From a virus: DNA of 42,932 bases. The notes below the pieces were generated by a model, which was not told the DNA's origin, did not search any database, and saw nothing but the letters and a program-made list of their open reading frames with translations. The number at the start of each line of letters is the position of its first letter. The stretch's first letter is position 1. The stretch is from the IMG/VR virus record IMGVR_UViG_3300006042_000002, positions 1 to 42,932 of that record, one strand, 5' to 3'. Made by a program: the position numbers and the translations under genes. Positions 7,601-15,585 of this stretch are shown here, one piece after another.

Positions 7601-7905
7601 CCTCCATACTCCCACAGCAAACGTCCGACGATGGAAACTGCACCCGAAATCCCCGCCAGAGTCAGACCGACTGCCAGGGGGAAAGAAACCTGTGCCCCTT
7701 CCCCGTTGTGGGCACGCTCTTTCTTTTCCATGTATGCCAGAGTTCTCATCTGGAAACTTTCGGGGGTATCACTAACTCCGGGAGTCGGTACATGGCCAGT
7801 GCAATAGCAATTCCAGTTCGCGGCCCCGAACCCGAACAGACCTGCCGACACCACAAACAGACCGAAGAACAACAGAAATTTCTTGTACTTCTCTAGTTCA
7901 ATCAT
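7597..7905 (-). CDS. Small two-span membrane protein
   Basis: 102 residues, ATG at 7905. One hydrophobic span near residues 9-28 (FLLFFGLFVVSAGLFGFG) is followed by NWNCYCTG with paired cysteines. A second span lies near residues 73-92 (FPLAVGLTLAGISGAVSIVG). About 40 polar residues between them probably lie on one side of the membrane. It overlaps the next membrane-protein gene by 8 bases upstream. Function not recognised. Confidence 0.7.
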   Translation of the reverse strand: MIELEKYKKFLLFFGLFVVSAGLFGFGAANWNCYCTGHVPTPGVSDTPESFQMRTLAYMEKKERAHNGEGAQVSFPLAVGLTLAGISGAVSIVGRLLWEYGG

Positions 7906-8101
7906 CCTTCACCTCCCGAAAGAACACCATCCAAAGGAAACTACTAATCTGAAGACCACCTGCTGTAGCCAAAAACCCCGTGAAGATGCACCAAGCAAGA
8001 TACACAGCCAAAGGAAGTGCGTCGTAAATACACCAGTTGACACAAATGACAATAAGTGTACAAACAGTCACCGACAACAACTGCAGGGATTTCTCTGACA
8101 T
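7898..8101 (-). CDS. Small membrane protein
   Basis: 67 residues; GAGGTG ribosome site before the ATG at 8101. Two hydrophobic stretches (LLSVTVCTLIVICVNWCIY and AVYLAWCIFTGFLATAGG) occupy most of the chain, followed by a short charged tail (FFREVKDD). It is paired with the membrane gene at 7597-7905 and co-transcribed with the replication genes. No family is recognised. A holin-like role cannot be excluded, but no lysin is adjacent. Confidence 0.65.
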   Translation of the reverse strand: MSEKSLQLLSVTVCTLIVICVNWCIYDALPLAVYLAWCIFTGFLATAGGLQISSFLWMVFFREVKDD

Positions 8102-8109
8102 AATTCACC

Positions 8110-8514
8110 TCAGAATCGCCAGTTTGGAATCTTCTGTCCCATATCCCAAAGTTGAAACAGAAGCACACCCAAATTCTGCAAACCGTTCCGTCCACAGAAA
8201 TGCTTGCACGAACGTAGTTGCTCCTGAGTGTCCCCAAACAATCCCTTGTCGCCAGGGTGGAAATCCCAGTCAGAGCATCCATCACATTTCAACGCCCCTT
8301 CCGCAAACACCTCGGCGTCTTTCTTGTCCTTGACTGGACCCATTTCCCCGAGATACCAAACTTCCCAGACATCAGAGTCGGCAGCACGTGTTGGGCATGT
8401 CTGATAAACGAAAAACTCGATTCGATACGGATAAACCTTGTAGTCCACAAGGAATTCCAAGTCCTTGAAATATCGCGTGTCCTCTTCAATGACTTTGTTG
8501 GTATCTTCATCCAT
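8110..8514 (-). CDS. Hypothetical protein with cysteine cluster
   Basis: 134 residues from the ATG at 8514, chosen because GAGGTGG precedes it and the longer frame would overlap the clamp-loader gene. The N-terminal half is beta-rich (EFLVDYKVYPYRIEFFVY). A CDGCSDWDF motif and a further C-x3-C (CKHFC) follow, which could bind a metal ion. No known family. It lies just downstream of the clamp loader in the same transcript. Confidence 0.65.
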   Translation of the reverse strand: MDEDTNKVIEEDTRYFKDLEFLVDYKVYPYRIEFFVYQTCPTRAADSDVWEVWYLGEMGPVKDKKDAEVFAEGALKCDGCSDWDFHPGDKGLFGDTQEQLRSCKHFCGRNGLQNLGVLLFQLWDMGQKIPNWRF

Positions 8515-8522
8515 TTCCCACC

Positions 8523-9476
8523 TCACGCTTTGTGAACGATTTCCCATGCCCCCACACAGAGCATCGCATGACCTGATACCTTATCAAAAAGCGGCTTGTC
8601 GAAGCAGCACACGACCTTGTAGCCCATCTCCGAACGCTTGTCGCCCTTGAGCATCATGGTCCGTGCTGTTGCCAGAAGCATGAGACGAATACTTTCGGGA
8701 TCTTCCTCCTTGATGTCTTCGAGGACTTTCGCCACCTCGCCCCAACTGGCTTTGCCCTGGAAGGGAAGGAGAGTCTTCACCAGATCGAACACTGCCCGCT
8801 CCACCCCCACACCACCCACTGCTGCCAGACGCTGCTTGGGGTCGGTGATCTTGATGACCTTCTGAAGTTCCTTCACGGCGTTGCGGGCACTCCCGTTGGC
8901 CACTTCCACGATCTTGTCGACCACCCGACTATCGAGTTCCACGCCTTCTTTGGTGGCGATGTACGTGACGAGGTAAGCTAGGTCTTCGTGTTTGATGGGC
9001 TTGATTCCCACCATCACACACCGTCCCCGAATGGTGGGGAGGATCTGCTTGGGTTCGGTGGTGCAAAGGCAAAAGATCACGTGGGGCTGTGATCGCTCCA
9101 TCACCATCAGGAAGGCTTCCTGTGCCCCCTTGCTGCGACGGAGGGTCTGGAATTCGTCCAGAACCCACATCCTCTTGCCGCCACCGATGGCGGATGCCGT
9201 AACCGCATCCTCTAGGTCACGAATGAATTCCGTTGGTTTTGCGATGGTCCCGCAGTTCACCTCGGATAAGTCGAACTCGTTGATCTTTTGGTCTCTGGCA
9301 ATGACGCCCGCAAGCGTGGTCTTCCCGCCTCCTGTTCCCCCGTGGAACATCACACAGCGAGGAATGTCCTTGCCCCACGACTTGACGATGGCGACAGCTT
9401 CCGGCTGTCCCACCACCTCGTCCAGAGTCTGGGGACGGTATCGCACATCCAGATCGTCACTTTCGTCTTTTGCCAT
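8523..9476 (-). CDS. AAA+ clamp loader subunit (DnaX/RFC-like)
   Basis: 317 residues. The N-terminal RYRPQTLDEVVGQ is the box found in RFC and DnaX subunits. Walker A is GGTGGGKT (46-53), Walker B VLDE (105-108, continuing FQ), and IRGRC (149-153) matches the sensor/SRC arginine-finger region. The C-terminal third is helical, as in clamp-loader collars. It should load the sliding clamp encoded at 18125-19225. A single loader gene is present here, so it may act as homo-oligomer or with host subunits. Promoter at 9499-9526. Confidence 0.9.
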   Translation of the reverse strand: MAKDESDDLDVRYRPQTLDEVVGQPEAVAIVKSWGKDIPRCVMFHGGTGGGKTTLAGVIARDQKINEFDLSEVNCGTIAKPTEFIRDLEDAVTASAIGGGKRMWVLDEFQTLRRSKGAQEAFLMVMERSQPHVIFCLCTTEPKQILPTIRGRCVMVGIKPIKHEDLAYLVTYIATKEGVELDSRVVDKIVEVANGSARNAVKELQKVIKITDPKQRLAAVGGVGVERAVFDLVKTLLPFQGKASWGEVAKVLEDIKEEDPESIRLMLLATARTMMLKGDKRSEMGYKVVCCFDKPLFDKVSGHAMLCVGAWEIVHKA

Positions 9477-9498
9477 CGAAACTTCACTCCCGTTACGA

Positions 9499-9526
9499 AC
9501 TATACAACTGTTCTAGTCGAATGCAA
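9499..9526 (-). promoter_or_regulatory. Sigma70-like promoter for clamp-loader operon
   Basis: Minus strand TTGCAT (9521-9526), 16-bp spacer, TATAGT (9499-9504), in the 67-bp gap before the clamp-loader ATG. The same TTGCAT-N16 layout occurs at 34054-34081. Confidence 0.6.
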
Positions 9527-9543
9527 ATCACTTTTTGAAAAGA

Positions 9544-10350
9544 TTACTTCCACACTTCCGGGTCCGACATGCCGTCGAGCAAATCGTCCTTCGTCTTCGA
9601 TTGGAAGTCCGACGCCGGAAGCAGGAACTCTTCTTCGAGTGCTAATGCCACGCGGCTGCGAATCGTGTCGCAGAATTCCTTTTCCCGTTCAATAATAAGA
9701 CACAATCTTCCTTCCAGAACTGCTGCCTCGGCTGTTGTGCCCGATCCTCCGAAGGGGTCAAGAACAATGTCTCCGGGACGGGAATAATGCCGGATCAGTT
9801 GCCGCATGAGCATCAAAGGCTTGCCGCCCATGTGCTTCCGGTCACGCCATCCGGGTTCGGCCACGTACCCACCGGGAAGTGTTCCCCACTTATGCTGCTT
9901 GGCGGTGCGGCTGACAATGATCCAGTCTGTCCACGAAGAAGGACCATCACCACTCAAACGAACGCCCCGCCCCGGCTGAAAGAACGGCAACGGAGCGAAC
10001 ACGTACCGTCCCGCCTCTTCCATGTGCCGAATGATGTACGGGGCGTTGGTGTGGTCGTTCATGACCACAACCCACCCCGAACAGACCCGACACATCTCCG
10101 GAACGAAATTCGCGATATCCTTGAGAGTCCACGCTGCGTAGCCCAACGTCTTTCTGTATCCCCCGTCGTACCCTTTGTCGCCGGGACTCCGACCGATCAC
10201 GCTGTCATGTCCCTTGTGTGTTCTTTCGCTGAACGGAGGGTCGGTTATGCACGCGGCCACGCACCCGGAAGGAAGTCGCGGAAGCACGTCATCGGAGTCC
10301 TCGTTCAGGACGACCACGGACTCTTCGGGAGTGGGTAGACGAATCTTCAC
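9544..10350 (-). CDS. DNA methyltransferase, N4/N6 beta-class type
   Basis: 268 residues from a GTG in a GTGA overlap with the upstream stop. The catalytic motif DPPF (37-40) comes before the AdoMet-binding DPFGGSGTT (198-206), the order of beta-class amino methyltransferases. TDWIIVSRTAKQHKW lies between them. No restriction endonuclease is adjacent, so it is probably an orphan enzyme that protects or marks phage DNA. DPPF is compatible with N6-adenine or N4-cytosine methylation; the target base and site cannot be read from sequence. Confidence 0.85.
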   Translation of the reverse strand: MKIRLPTPEESVVVLNEDSDDVLPRLPSGCVAACITDPPFSERTHKGHDSVIGRSPGDKGYDGGYRKTLGYAAWTLKDIANFVPEMCRVCSGWVVVMNDHTNAPYIIRHMEEAGRYVFAPLPFFQPGRGVRLSGDGPSSWTDWIIVSRTAKQHKWGTLPGGYVAEPGWRDRKHMGGKPLMLMRQLIRHYSRPGDIVLDPFGGSGTTAEAAVLEGRLCLIIEREKEFCDTIRSRVALALEEEFLLPASDFQSKTKDDLLDGMSDPEVWK

Positions 10351-10673
10351 GACAACTCCGCAATGATGACCAGAAGTCGCTCACACTGTTCCCTGTCGAA
10401 CATCCCAATGTGAGCCTTCTCACGGGGAAGATCCATCACTCTTCGGAGCCACCGGTACGCTTCATTCCGATTGGCAAACTTCTTCTTTCCATACCACAAC
10501 GGATCGAACTTGGCATGGCATTGACTGCGAAGTTTCCGAGTCGGCTCATCAGCCGGGGTGGATGTCGACCCAGACCAGCAAGCCACTGTACACCCATCAA
10601 CGGAGCAATAAAACCGAACGCCGTACTGCGTCTTCTGTCCGATCAGTCGGGTGTTGTGAGTGGGACAGTTCAT
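10347..10673 (-). CDS. DUF3268-like zinc-finger protein
   Basis: 108 residues from the ATG at 10673, overlapping the polymerase stop (TGATG); an upstream ATG at 10703 is possible. The N-terminus NCPTHNTRLIG, then YCSVDGCTVACW, gives likely metal ligands. RKLRSQCHAKFDPLW, AYRWLRRVMD and AHIGMFDREQCERL match the conserved second half of the zinc-finger-containing DUF3268 family, which is common in phages. Coupled to polymerase and methyltransferase. Its role is unknown; nucleic-acid contact is plausible. Confidence 0.7.
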   Translation of the reverse strand: MNCPTHNTRLIGQKTQYGVRFYCSVDGCTVACWSGSTSTPADEPTRKLRSQCHAKFDPLWYGKKKFANRNEAYRWLRRVMDLPREKAHIGMFDREQCERLLVIIAELS

Positions 10674-12136
10674 CACGCCCATGATCCGTAAAGTTTTTGC
10701 CACTTGGCTTCATCAGCGGGAACCCACTTCCCGCCCCTCTCCACAAGCGACATCTTGTCGAACCAACTTCGGTCCACAGGGCAAGACTCGACTTCACACT
10801 CCAGAGGCACGTTAATCCACTTCCAGTCCCGCATGACACACCGAACCATCGCATCCCGGACGATGAAGATGACGTCTTCACGCTCCGAAGGAACAACATC
10901 CATCACCACGCAATCATGTATTTGGGCGATGATCCGACTTCCCATCTTGTACTTCTTGAGCGTTCGGTTGATGGTAATGATCGCCTTGAGCAGGCAGTGA
11001 TAAGCCGACCCCTGGATCGCGTAGTTCGTAATGTCGTTGCGGGCATGGGGACCAGTCATGATAAAGCCGGTCTTGAACTGACAGCCCCCATCCCGCTGGT
11101 AGGCAGATACCCAGTCCTTCCTCCACTGACCATACACCGGAAACCTCTCACCCCAAAAGTCCGCTTCCATCTCTTTCAAATGGTCTTCAAAGGTATTCTT
11201 GATGGGGGAAAGCTGTGGATCGCAATTGCCCAGTTCCTCGATCCCCTTATCGCGAAGGTGATCACGAAGCAGAACAGTGGAGTCCTTCAGCTTCAAATCG
11301 GACATCATGTCCCACACGTTCGGTGCAATCTTGGCGTAGAAACTGCCGTAGAAAAACGGGAACGTAACCTGATTCTTCGCCAGGTGACGGATCGCTTTGG
11401 TGACCTGATTCTCCTCCAACAAGAACACCTGCTTGGCGACGTCCATGTGCATGTCTTTACCCGACTCGATGTATTCCTTCATCGTCGGGTCCAGGTGGTA
11501 GCACTCGGATATTCTTACCTCCTGTTGTGCGTAGTCGAATTCGAGTATCTGGTTCCCCCGTCGCGGAAGCATGGACTTCCGGATCATCTCAGCCAGCATC
11601 GGCATCCGATTCGGCTGATTTTGGACGTTAAAATCCGAGCACGAACTTCTGAATGAAGATACAACGTTATGGTGATACACAGGATGAGAATACCAGTCCC
11701 CGTCCTGATGCTGCACTATCTCTCGGTGGATGCCCACCAGGAAGGTGTCCCGTCCTTTCCGAAGGTGCTGCATCTCCAGATACATCTTCACAATCGGAAG
11801 GTTGATTCCCTCCAGAGCTTTCTCGGATGCGGACGCACGCTTGCCACTCTTGGTCTTGACCTTCGATTTGTGTCCTTTCTCCGTAAACACAATCGTCGCC
11901 AGTTGCTCGGCACTGGCCAGATTCGTCCTGTCTCCGAACTGCCGGGACCACAGTCGGTAGTCGTCGTCCTGACGCATCTTCTGTTCGAGGCTCTTGATCT
12001 GTTCCGCCGTGTCCGTGAGAGCCTTCTCCAGGTAATCCCTATCAATCCGTATTCCGTGTCCTTCTATCTCAGATAAGGCCAAAGTTCCTTCAAGGAGTAG
12101 CTGGCAGGCTTCATCGGTCGGGGTGAAGGTCTTCAC
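10673..12136 (-). CDS. Family A DNA polymerase, polymerase domain only
   Basis: 487 residues from a GTG (GTGA overlap, 12133-12136). Motif A is LEFDYAQQEVRI (D201), preceded by SSFRSSCSDFNVQNQP as in Pol I. The O-helix region RHLAKNQVTFPFFYG (250-264) is one residue longer than the usual K-x7-YG spacing. Motif C reads QIHDCVVMDV (HDC at 407-409), where most Pol I enzymes have HDE. There is no 3'-5' exonuclease domain; one is encoded separately at 16139-17407. This should be the replicative or repair polymerase of the phage. Confidence 0.92.
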   Translation of the reverse strand: MKTFTPTDEACQLLLEGTLALSEIEGHGIRIDRDYLEKALTDTAEQIKSLEQKMRQDDDYRLWSRQFGDRTNLASAEQLATIVFTEKGHKSKVKTKSGKRASASEKALEGINLPIVKMYLEMQHLRKGRDTFLVGIHREIVQHQDGDWYSHPVYHHNVVSSFRSSCSDFNVQNQPNRMPMLAEMIRKSMLPRRGNQILEFDYAQQEVRISECYHLDPTMKEYIESGKDMHMDVAKQVFLLEENQVTKAIRHLAKNQVTFPFFYGSFYAKIAPNVWDMMSDLKLKDSTVLLRDHLRDKGIEELGNCDPQLSPIKNTFEDHLKEMEADFWGERFPVYGQWRKDWVSAYQRDGGCQFKTGFIMTGPHARNDITNYAIQGSAYHCLLKAIITINRTLKKYKMGSRIIAQIHDCVVMDVVPSEREDVIFIVRDAMVRCVMRDWKWINVPLECEVESCPVDRSWFDKMSLVERGGKWVPADEAKWQKLYGSWA

Positions 12137-12456
12137 TGTTTCTTTTCCTGATCGGCAATCTCTTGCAACTGGATCGCCCGTGACACTGCCGCCAACACAC
12201 CCTTCAAGTCATCCAACTCACTACCTTTGCCACGATTCCCACAACAGAGTAGTTTCTTGATCGCATGGGCACGGGCAGGACAGGTCACCCCAAACGCAAC
12301 CAGAACTGCGTAAACATCCACAGAAATTGGCTGTCTCACGTTGTCAGGCTTCGCGGAGTGTATCAGCCGAAGGTATTTCTTTCCTTCGTGCTTATCGATA
12401 CCAACGGCTCCTGACTTTGACTCAGGAGTGGTTTGCGGACTCTTGGGAGTAGGCAA
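12133..12456 (-). CDS. Conserved phage hypothetical protein
   Basis: 107 residues from a TTG at 12456, one base after the ThyX TAA, with AAGGTG in front. After a polar N-terminus, residues 47-75 (ISVDVYAVLVAFGV, CPARAHAIKKLLCCG) and a final helix (LAAVSRAIQLQEIADQEK) form the pattern VDVYxVLxAF.VTxPAxxHAxKKLLxxGxRG. I recall this pattern from many phage and planctomycete hypothetical proteins. Function unknown. It is coupled by GTGA to the polymerase gene. Confidence 0.65.
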   Translation of the reverse strand: MPTPKSPQTTPESKSGAVGIDKHEGKKYLRLIHSAKPDNVRQPISVDVYAVLVAFGVTCPARAHAIKKLLCCGNRGKGSELDDLKGVLAAVSRAIQLQEIADQEKKQ

Positions 12457-12457
12457 A

Positions 12458-14377
12458 TTACACCTTCTTGTATTTGGGACGCCAAAAACCTGCTGCATCC
12501 TGCTCGAAGTCACCAATGAGCATTGGTTCCCTCTTCTTCATCTCCACGACAATCCGGCTGAACACGTGAAGGATTTCTTCCTCCGCAGCAGGCTCACACC
12601 GCATCGTCATGACATGGCGAATCGCTCGGATGTTCCCCGTCCACACACCACCTGTCGCACATCCCATCCCAACGATACGGCGGAACAGAGAGGTGAGTTC
12701 CTTCTTCTGCTTGAAGGAGGACTCTGGTTTCAATTCGTCGGCCCAGACTGCCTCTAATACCTTGTACCACTCCTGTTGGGCACCAAAGGCACGTTGCATT
12801 ACAATCCGAGTCAATTCCTTCTTGTGTTCAACATCCAACGGAGTTGCCGTCTCATGTCCATTCCTGATACATTCCAAGATCACGTAAGGACTCCAGTGTA
12901 GGTAGTTCCTAGCGACGTCGTCCTCTCTTGCTGATCCCTGAATGTACGTCGGTTCCCAGTAAGGAATGTTTTCCCCGAACCGGATGAACCGCATCGAACC
13001 TTCCGAGATGGCCCACCCCGCTCGATGCCTGTTCATTTCCCCAGTAAATATGCGAGACACGTTCTCGATTGCAAACGAGTAGACAGCGTGCTCAAGAACA
13101 CTATTTCCACACCAAACCGGGTATCCGTTCCGTCGAACATACAAAACATGCTGCGTGTCTTCCGGCATCTGTGCACAAAACACCTCGCCAGACCAGTCTT
13201 CAACCCAACTAGTCCGGCCCTCAGAACCAGCGTACTTGTTGACTTCCGGCTTCAAACTCCGGGAGGATAAAATGGACATCTGAATGAGAGGCTTTGTTCC
13301 GTATGATGTCGGCCGGTCTTCCGGTCCGTACACTTTACGTACGTTAGCTGCGATCCCGACGTGTAAACAGAGTTGCATGATCTGACCGGAAAGAACCTCA
13401 CTGGTCGTGTGAAAAGAATCGTCGGCAACTCCTTCGTGGCCGTCTGACTGCATCAGACCTTCCAACAGGCCAGCAAGCCCGTCACGCGACGATTGAATCA
13501 AAACCCCCGAAGGGATGCACTTCTCGCCGTCGGCGTAGATTTCAGAGAACAGATGACGGTACGATGCCGGGAATCCCAAAGAGTACCGATCCGTACCGTC
13601 GTATCTAATTTCCCACTCGCCCGGCTGCAATTGATTCAGTTGATCAACCACCCGGTACAGCCACGTCACTTTCCTGGGACGACGAAGCCGGAATCGAACG
13701 GTAAGGCCACTCTCGTAACTCCCGTCGCCGATTGAAAATCCGAGCAACCGCAGCACATCCGCCGGGTATCCCACCTCGCAAGTGGAGTCCCACGTTTGGG
13801 CCGATTTCAAATAAGCGTGGGAGCCAGCGTCAAGCGAGTCTGCTCGAATCAGCTTAAAGTCTTCACGCTTGCGCCCGTTTCTAGTTGTAGTGGGGCAAAC
13901 ATACATCTGGTGGTTAGGAGTGACCAGCAGGTCAACCCCGCGGGTTTCCACCCGATACATGCGTCCGGTGTAATCGACGGCGGTCACCGCATCCGGACGG
14001 CAGTACACCAAACCGCCTGATTTATTCAACGTAGCCAGGTAATCCTGCCGAGTGACTTCTGGCCACGGCTTCCACCCGGCAGACGTCAACACGTCGGTTT
14101 CCGAGTCATAACATCCGTGGCCGGTCTTGAGAATATTATCGATGTACTCGCCCCAGTCAGAACGGACCTTCGACAGGTTCGGATTTTGAGTCGTATCGAA
14201 ACTTAAATAACATCGTTTGGCCGATACACCAATCGTCAACGCGGAGTCAGTCACCGTTTCCGGCGGGGGAAACGTGTAATCCTTGACTCCCTTGAACTCC
14301 AGCCATCGCTTCATTTCGTCGCGGTCGGCTGTCGTCTTCTGGATGAAAAAGATTTCAATGGGAACTTTGGTCGGCAT
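12458..14377 (-). CDS. thyX: Flavin-dependent thymidylate synthase ThyX with intein
   Basis: 639 residues from the ATG at 14377, preceded by GAGGGG and promoter 14405-14433; longer starts lie upstream of that promoter. N-extein residues 1-88 end in KTGHG. Residues 89-425 are an intein. The C-extein starts SVLEHAVYSFAI, restoring the ThyX GHGSVLEHA element after splicing. The signature follows as NRHRAGWAISEGSMRF, a variant of RHRxxSxxxxSxRY with one extra residue. The enzyme methylates dUMP to dTMP using FAD, NADPH and methylene-THF. Upstream Dcd would help supply dUMP. Confidence 0.93.
   Translation of the reverse strand: MPTKVPIEIFFIQKTTADRDEMKRWLEFKGVKDYTFPPPETVTDSALTIGVSAKRCYLSFDTTQNPNLSKVRSDWGEYIDNILKTGHGCYDSETDVLTSAGWKPWPEVTRQDYLATLNKSGGLVYCRPDAVTAVDYTGRMYRVETRGVDLLVTPNHQMYVCPTTTRNGRKREDFKLIRADSLDAGSHAYLKSAQTWDSTCEVGYPADVLRLLGFSIGDGSYESGLTVRFRLRRPRKVTWLYRVVDQLNQLQPGEWEIRYDGTDRYSLGFPASYRHLFSEIYADGEKCIPSGVLIQSSRDGLAGLLEGLMQSDGHEGVADDSFHTTSEVLSGQIMQLCLHVGIAANVRKVYGPEDRPTSYGTKPLIQMSILSSRSLKPEVNKYAGSEGRTSWVEDWSGEVFCAQMPEDTQHVLYVRRNGYPVWCGNSVLEHAVYSFAIENVSRIFTGEMNRHRAGWAISEGSMRFIRFGENIPYWEPTYIQGSAREDDVARNYLHWSPYVILECIRNGHETATPLDVEHKKELTRIVMQRAFGAQQEWYKVLEAVWADELKPESSFKQKKELTSLFRRIVGMGCATGGVWTGNIRAIRHVMTMRCEPAAEEEILHVFSRIVVEMKKREPMLIGDFEQDAAGFWRPKYKKV
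13103..14113 (-). other. LAGLIDADG-type intein inside ThyX
   Basis: 337 residues. The N-terminal splice block is CYDSETDVLTSAGWKPW, block B GVDLLVTPNHQMY, and the endonuclease-type motifs are RLLGFSIGDG and LAGLLEGLMQSDG. The C-terminal blocks are VLYVRRNGYPVWCGN followed by extein Ser. Cys1, the block B TxxH, terminal Asn and +1 Ser support splicing. The usual penultimate His is replaced by Gly (CGN), which is known in some active inteins. Both dodecapeptides keep their acidic residues, so homing activity is possible. The insertion is at the GHG/S site next to conserved dUMP/FAD-binding residues. Confidence 0.88.
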
Positions 14378-14404
14378 GTCGCCCCTCACAAATGTGGTAT
14401 CGGT

Positions 14405-14433
14405 AGTATGGGACACGAATTGCTGAAAGGCAA
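14405..14433 (-). promoter_or_regulatory. Sigma70-like promoter for thyX
   Basis: Minus strand TTGCCT (14428-14433), 17-bp spacer, CATACT (14405-14410). The -35 region continues TTTCAG, matching the shared phage promoter element seen at 20704, 27163, 36620 and 39879. Confidence 0.65.
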
Positions 14434-14450
14434 ATTTTACAAAGGGGAAA

Positions 14451-15575
14451 TTATCCGCATCCCGAACTGGACTGGCAATCTTGACACTGTAAGCAGGTTC
14501 CGACCCGAACGACCCGAATGCTTCCACAGTTCGTACAGGGATCGCCGGTGAAGCCCATTTCCCTTGCTGCCTGAATCGAAGTTCCTTCCAGGGGAGTCAT
14601 TTCGGACCACAACGCCCTCCACCTCGGGGTGTGATTCGGTGCGTCGTAAGTCCGGACAGGTCGATTGATGAGAAGATGTGCCCCCCACTCGGTCAGTTTC
14701 TCGACTACACCCTCACATCCGTGGACGGCAGGCTCATCCGGGGCATTGATTGTGACCCGCTGTCCGACCTGGAGAGTAGGCGACTTCATTCGAGAAACCT
14801 CTCGCTTGTGCCTCGTGTAGCGATTCGTCATCTGGGCACGAGTTCTCTTCAACTCTTTACCAATGTCCCGAAGTGTGCGTCCGTCCGCTACTCCCAACAC
14901 CATCACTCGTGCCTCACGAGCCGTCCACGATTTGTGACGCTTCGCCACTGGGGAGGAGACTCGCGTGCGGACATTCTTGTAGCACGTCCGACATACACCA
15001 CGCCGAAAGATTGTCTTCTCTTTCTGGCAAGAGGGACAGACACCCTTCTTGCCCCTGCCCGTGGCGTGACACTCGACAATTCGGGTATGCCGCGAGCGGT
15101 TCCCAACCTGACCTGCACACGATGCCTGGCAAAACCGTTGATCAATTTTATTCTGAACGAAAGGGTGGTTGCACCAAGCACACTCCAACACCACGACAGG
15201 CTTCTTGGTATGCTCACGGGGCCGTTCACCTACTCTCCGTCCATTTGCAAGGCAAGAGCATTTTCTAGAACAGAAAAAAATCCTCTTATGAGGAATTACT
15301 TCAAACTCTGCACCACACTCTTCGCATTTGCGAAATACAACCTCACGAGTCTTCTTGACGACATCAAATCGTTTCCGAATGGTGACGATTCCCGAAGCAG
15401 CGTCGGGACGTCCACGACCAAACCGAAAGCCGATGTTCCCGCCAATCCGTTCTGTTCGCTGCTCTTCAATCCCCAATCGCGAGAATCCGTCACTCTCTTC
15501 GAGGGATTCCCAGAACTCCTGCATTTCTTCGCTAGGAGTCCAGTATTCCCAGGATGGAGGGAATTCTTCGGGCAT
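14451..15575 (-). CDS. Multi-zinc-finger DNA-binding-like protein with RNR-type tail
   Basis: 374 residues; ATG at 15575 behind AGGAG. Three cysteine modules occur in order: CEECGAEFEV...FCSRKC, CAWCNHPFV...FCQASC and CPSCQKEKT...CRTCYKN. They resemble zinc knuckles that accompany homing endonucleases. A Myb-like helix-turn-helix (SWTAREARVMVLGVADGRTL) follows, then a KOW/SH3-like strand region. The last 30 residues (MGFTGDPCTNCGS...GTCLQCQDC...GCG) match the zinc-ribbon tail normally found at the C-terminus of B12-dependent ribonucleotide reductases. No RNR catalytic domain is present. It lies between dcd and thyX. Confidence 0.75.
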   Translation of the reverse strand: MPEEFPPSWEYWTPSEEMQEFWESLEESDGFSRLGIEEQRTERIGGNIGFRFGRGRPDAASGIVTIRKRFDVVKKTREVVFRKCEECGAEFEVIPHKRIFFCSRKCSCLANGRRVGERPREHTKKPVVVLECAWCNHPFVQNKIDQRFCQASCAGQVGNRSRHTRIVECHATGRGKKGVCPSCQKEKTIFRRGVCRTCYKNVRTRVSSPVAKRHKSWTAREARVMVLGVADGRTLRDIGKELKRTRAQMTNRYTRHKREVSRMKSPTLQVGQRVTINAPDEPAVHGCEGVVEKLTEWGAHLLINRPVRTYDAPNHTPRWRALWSEMTPLEGTSIQAAREMGFTGDPCTNCGSIRVVRVGTCLQCQDCQSSSGCG

Positions 15576-15585
15576 GGGAGTTCTC

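Noticed and set aside
12449-12462. TTGCCT copy near the thyX stop (minus strand)
   Set aside because: No -10 box at the right spacing and little match to the extended element beyond AATTTGCCT; likely coincidence.
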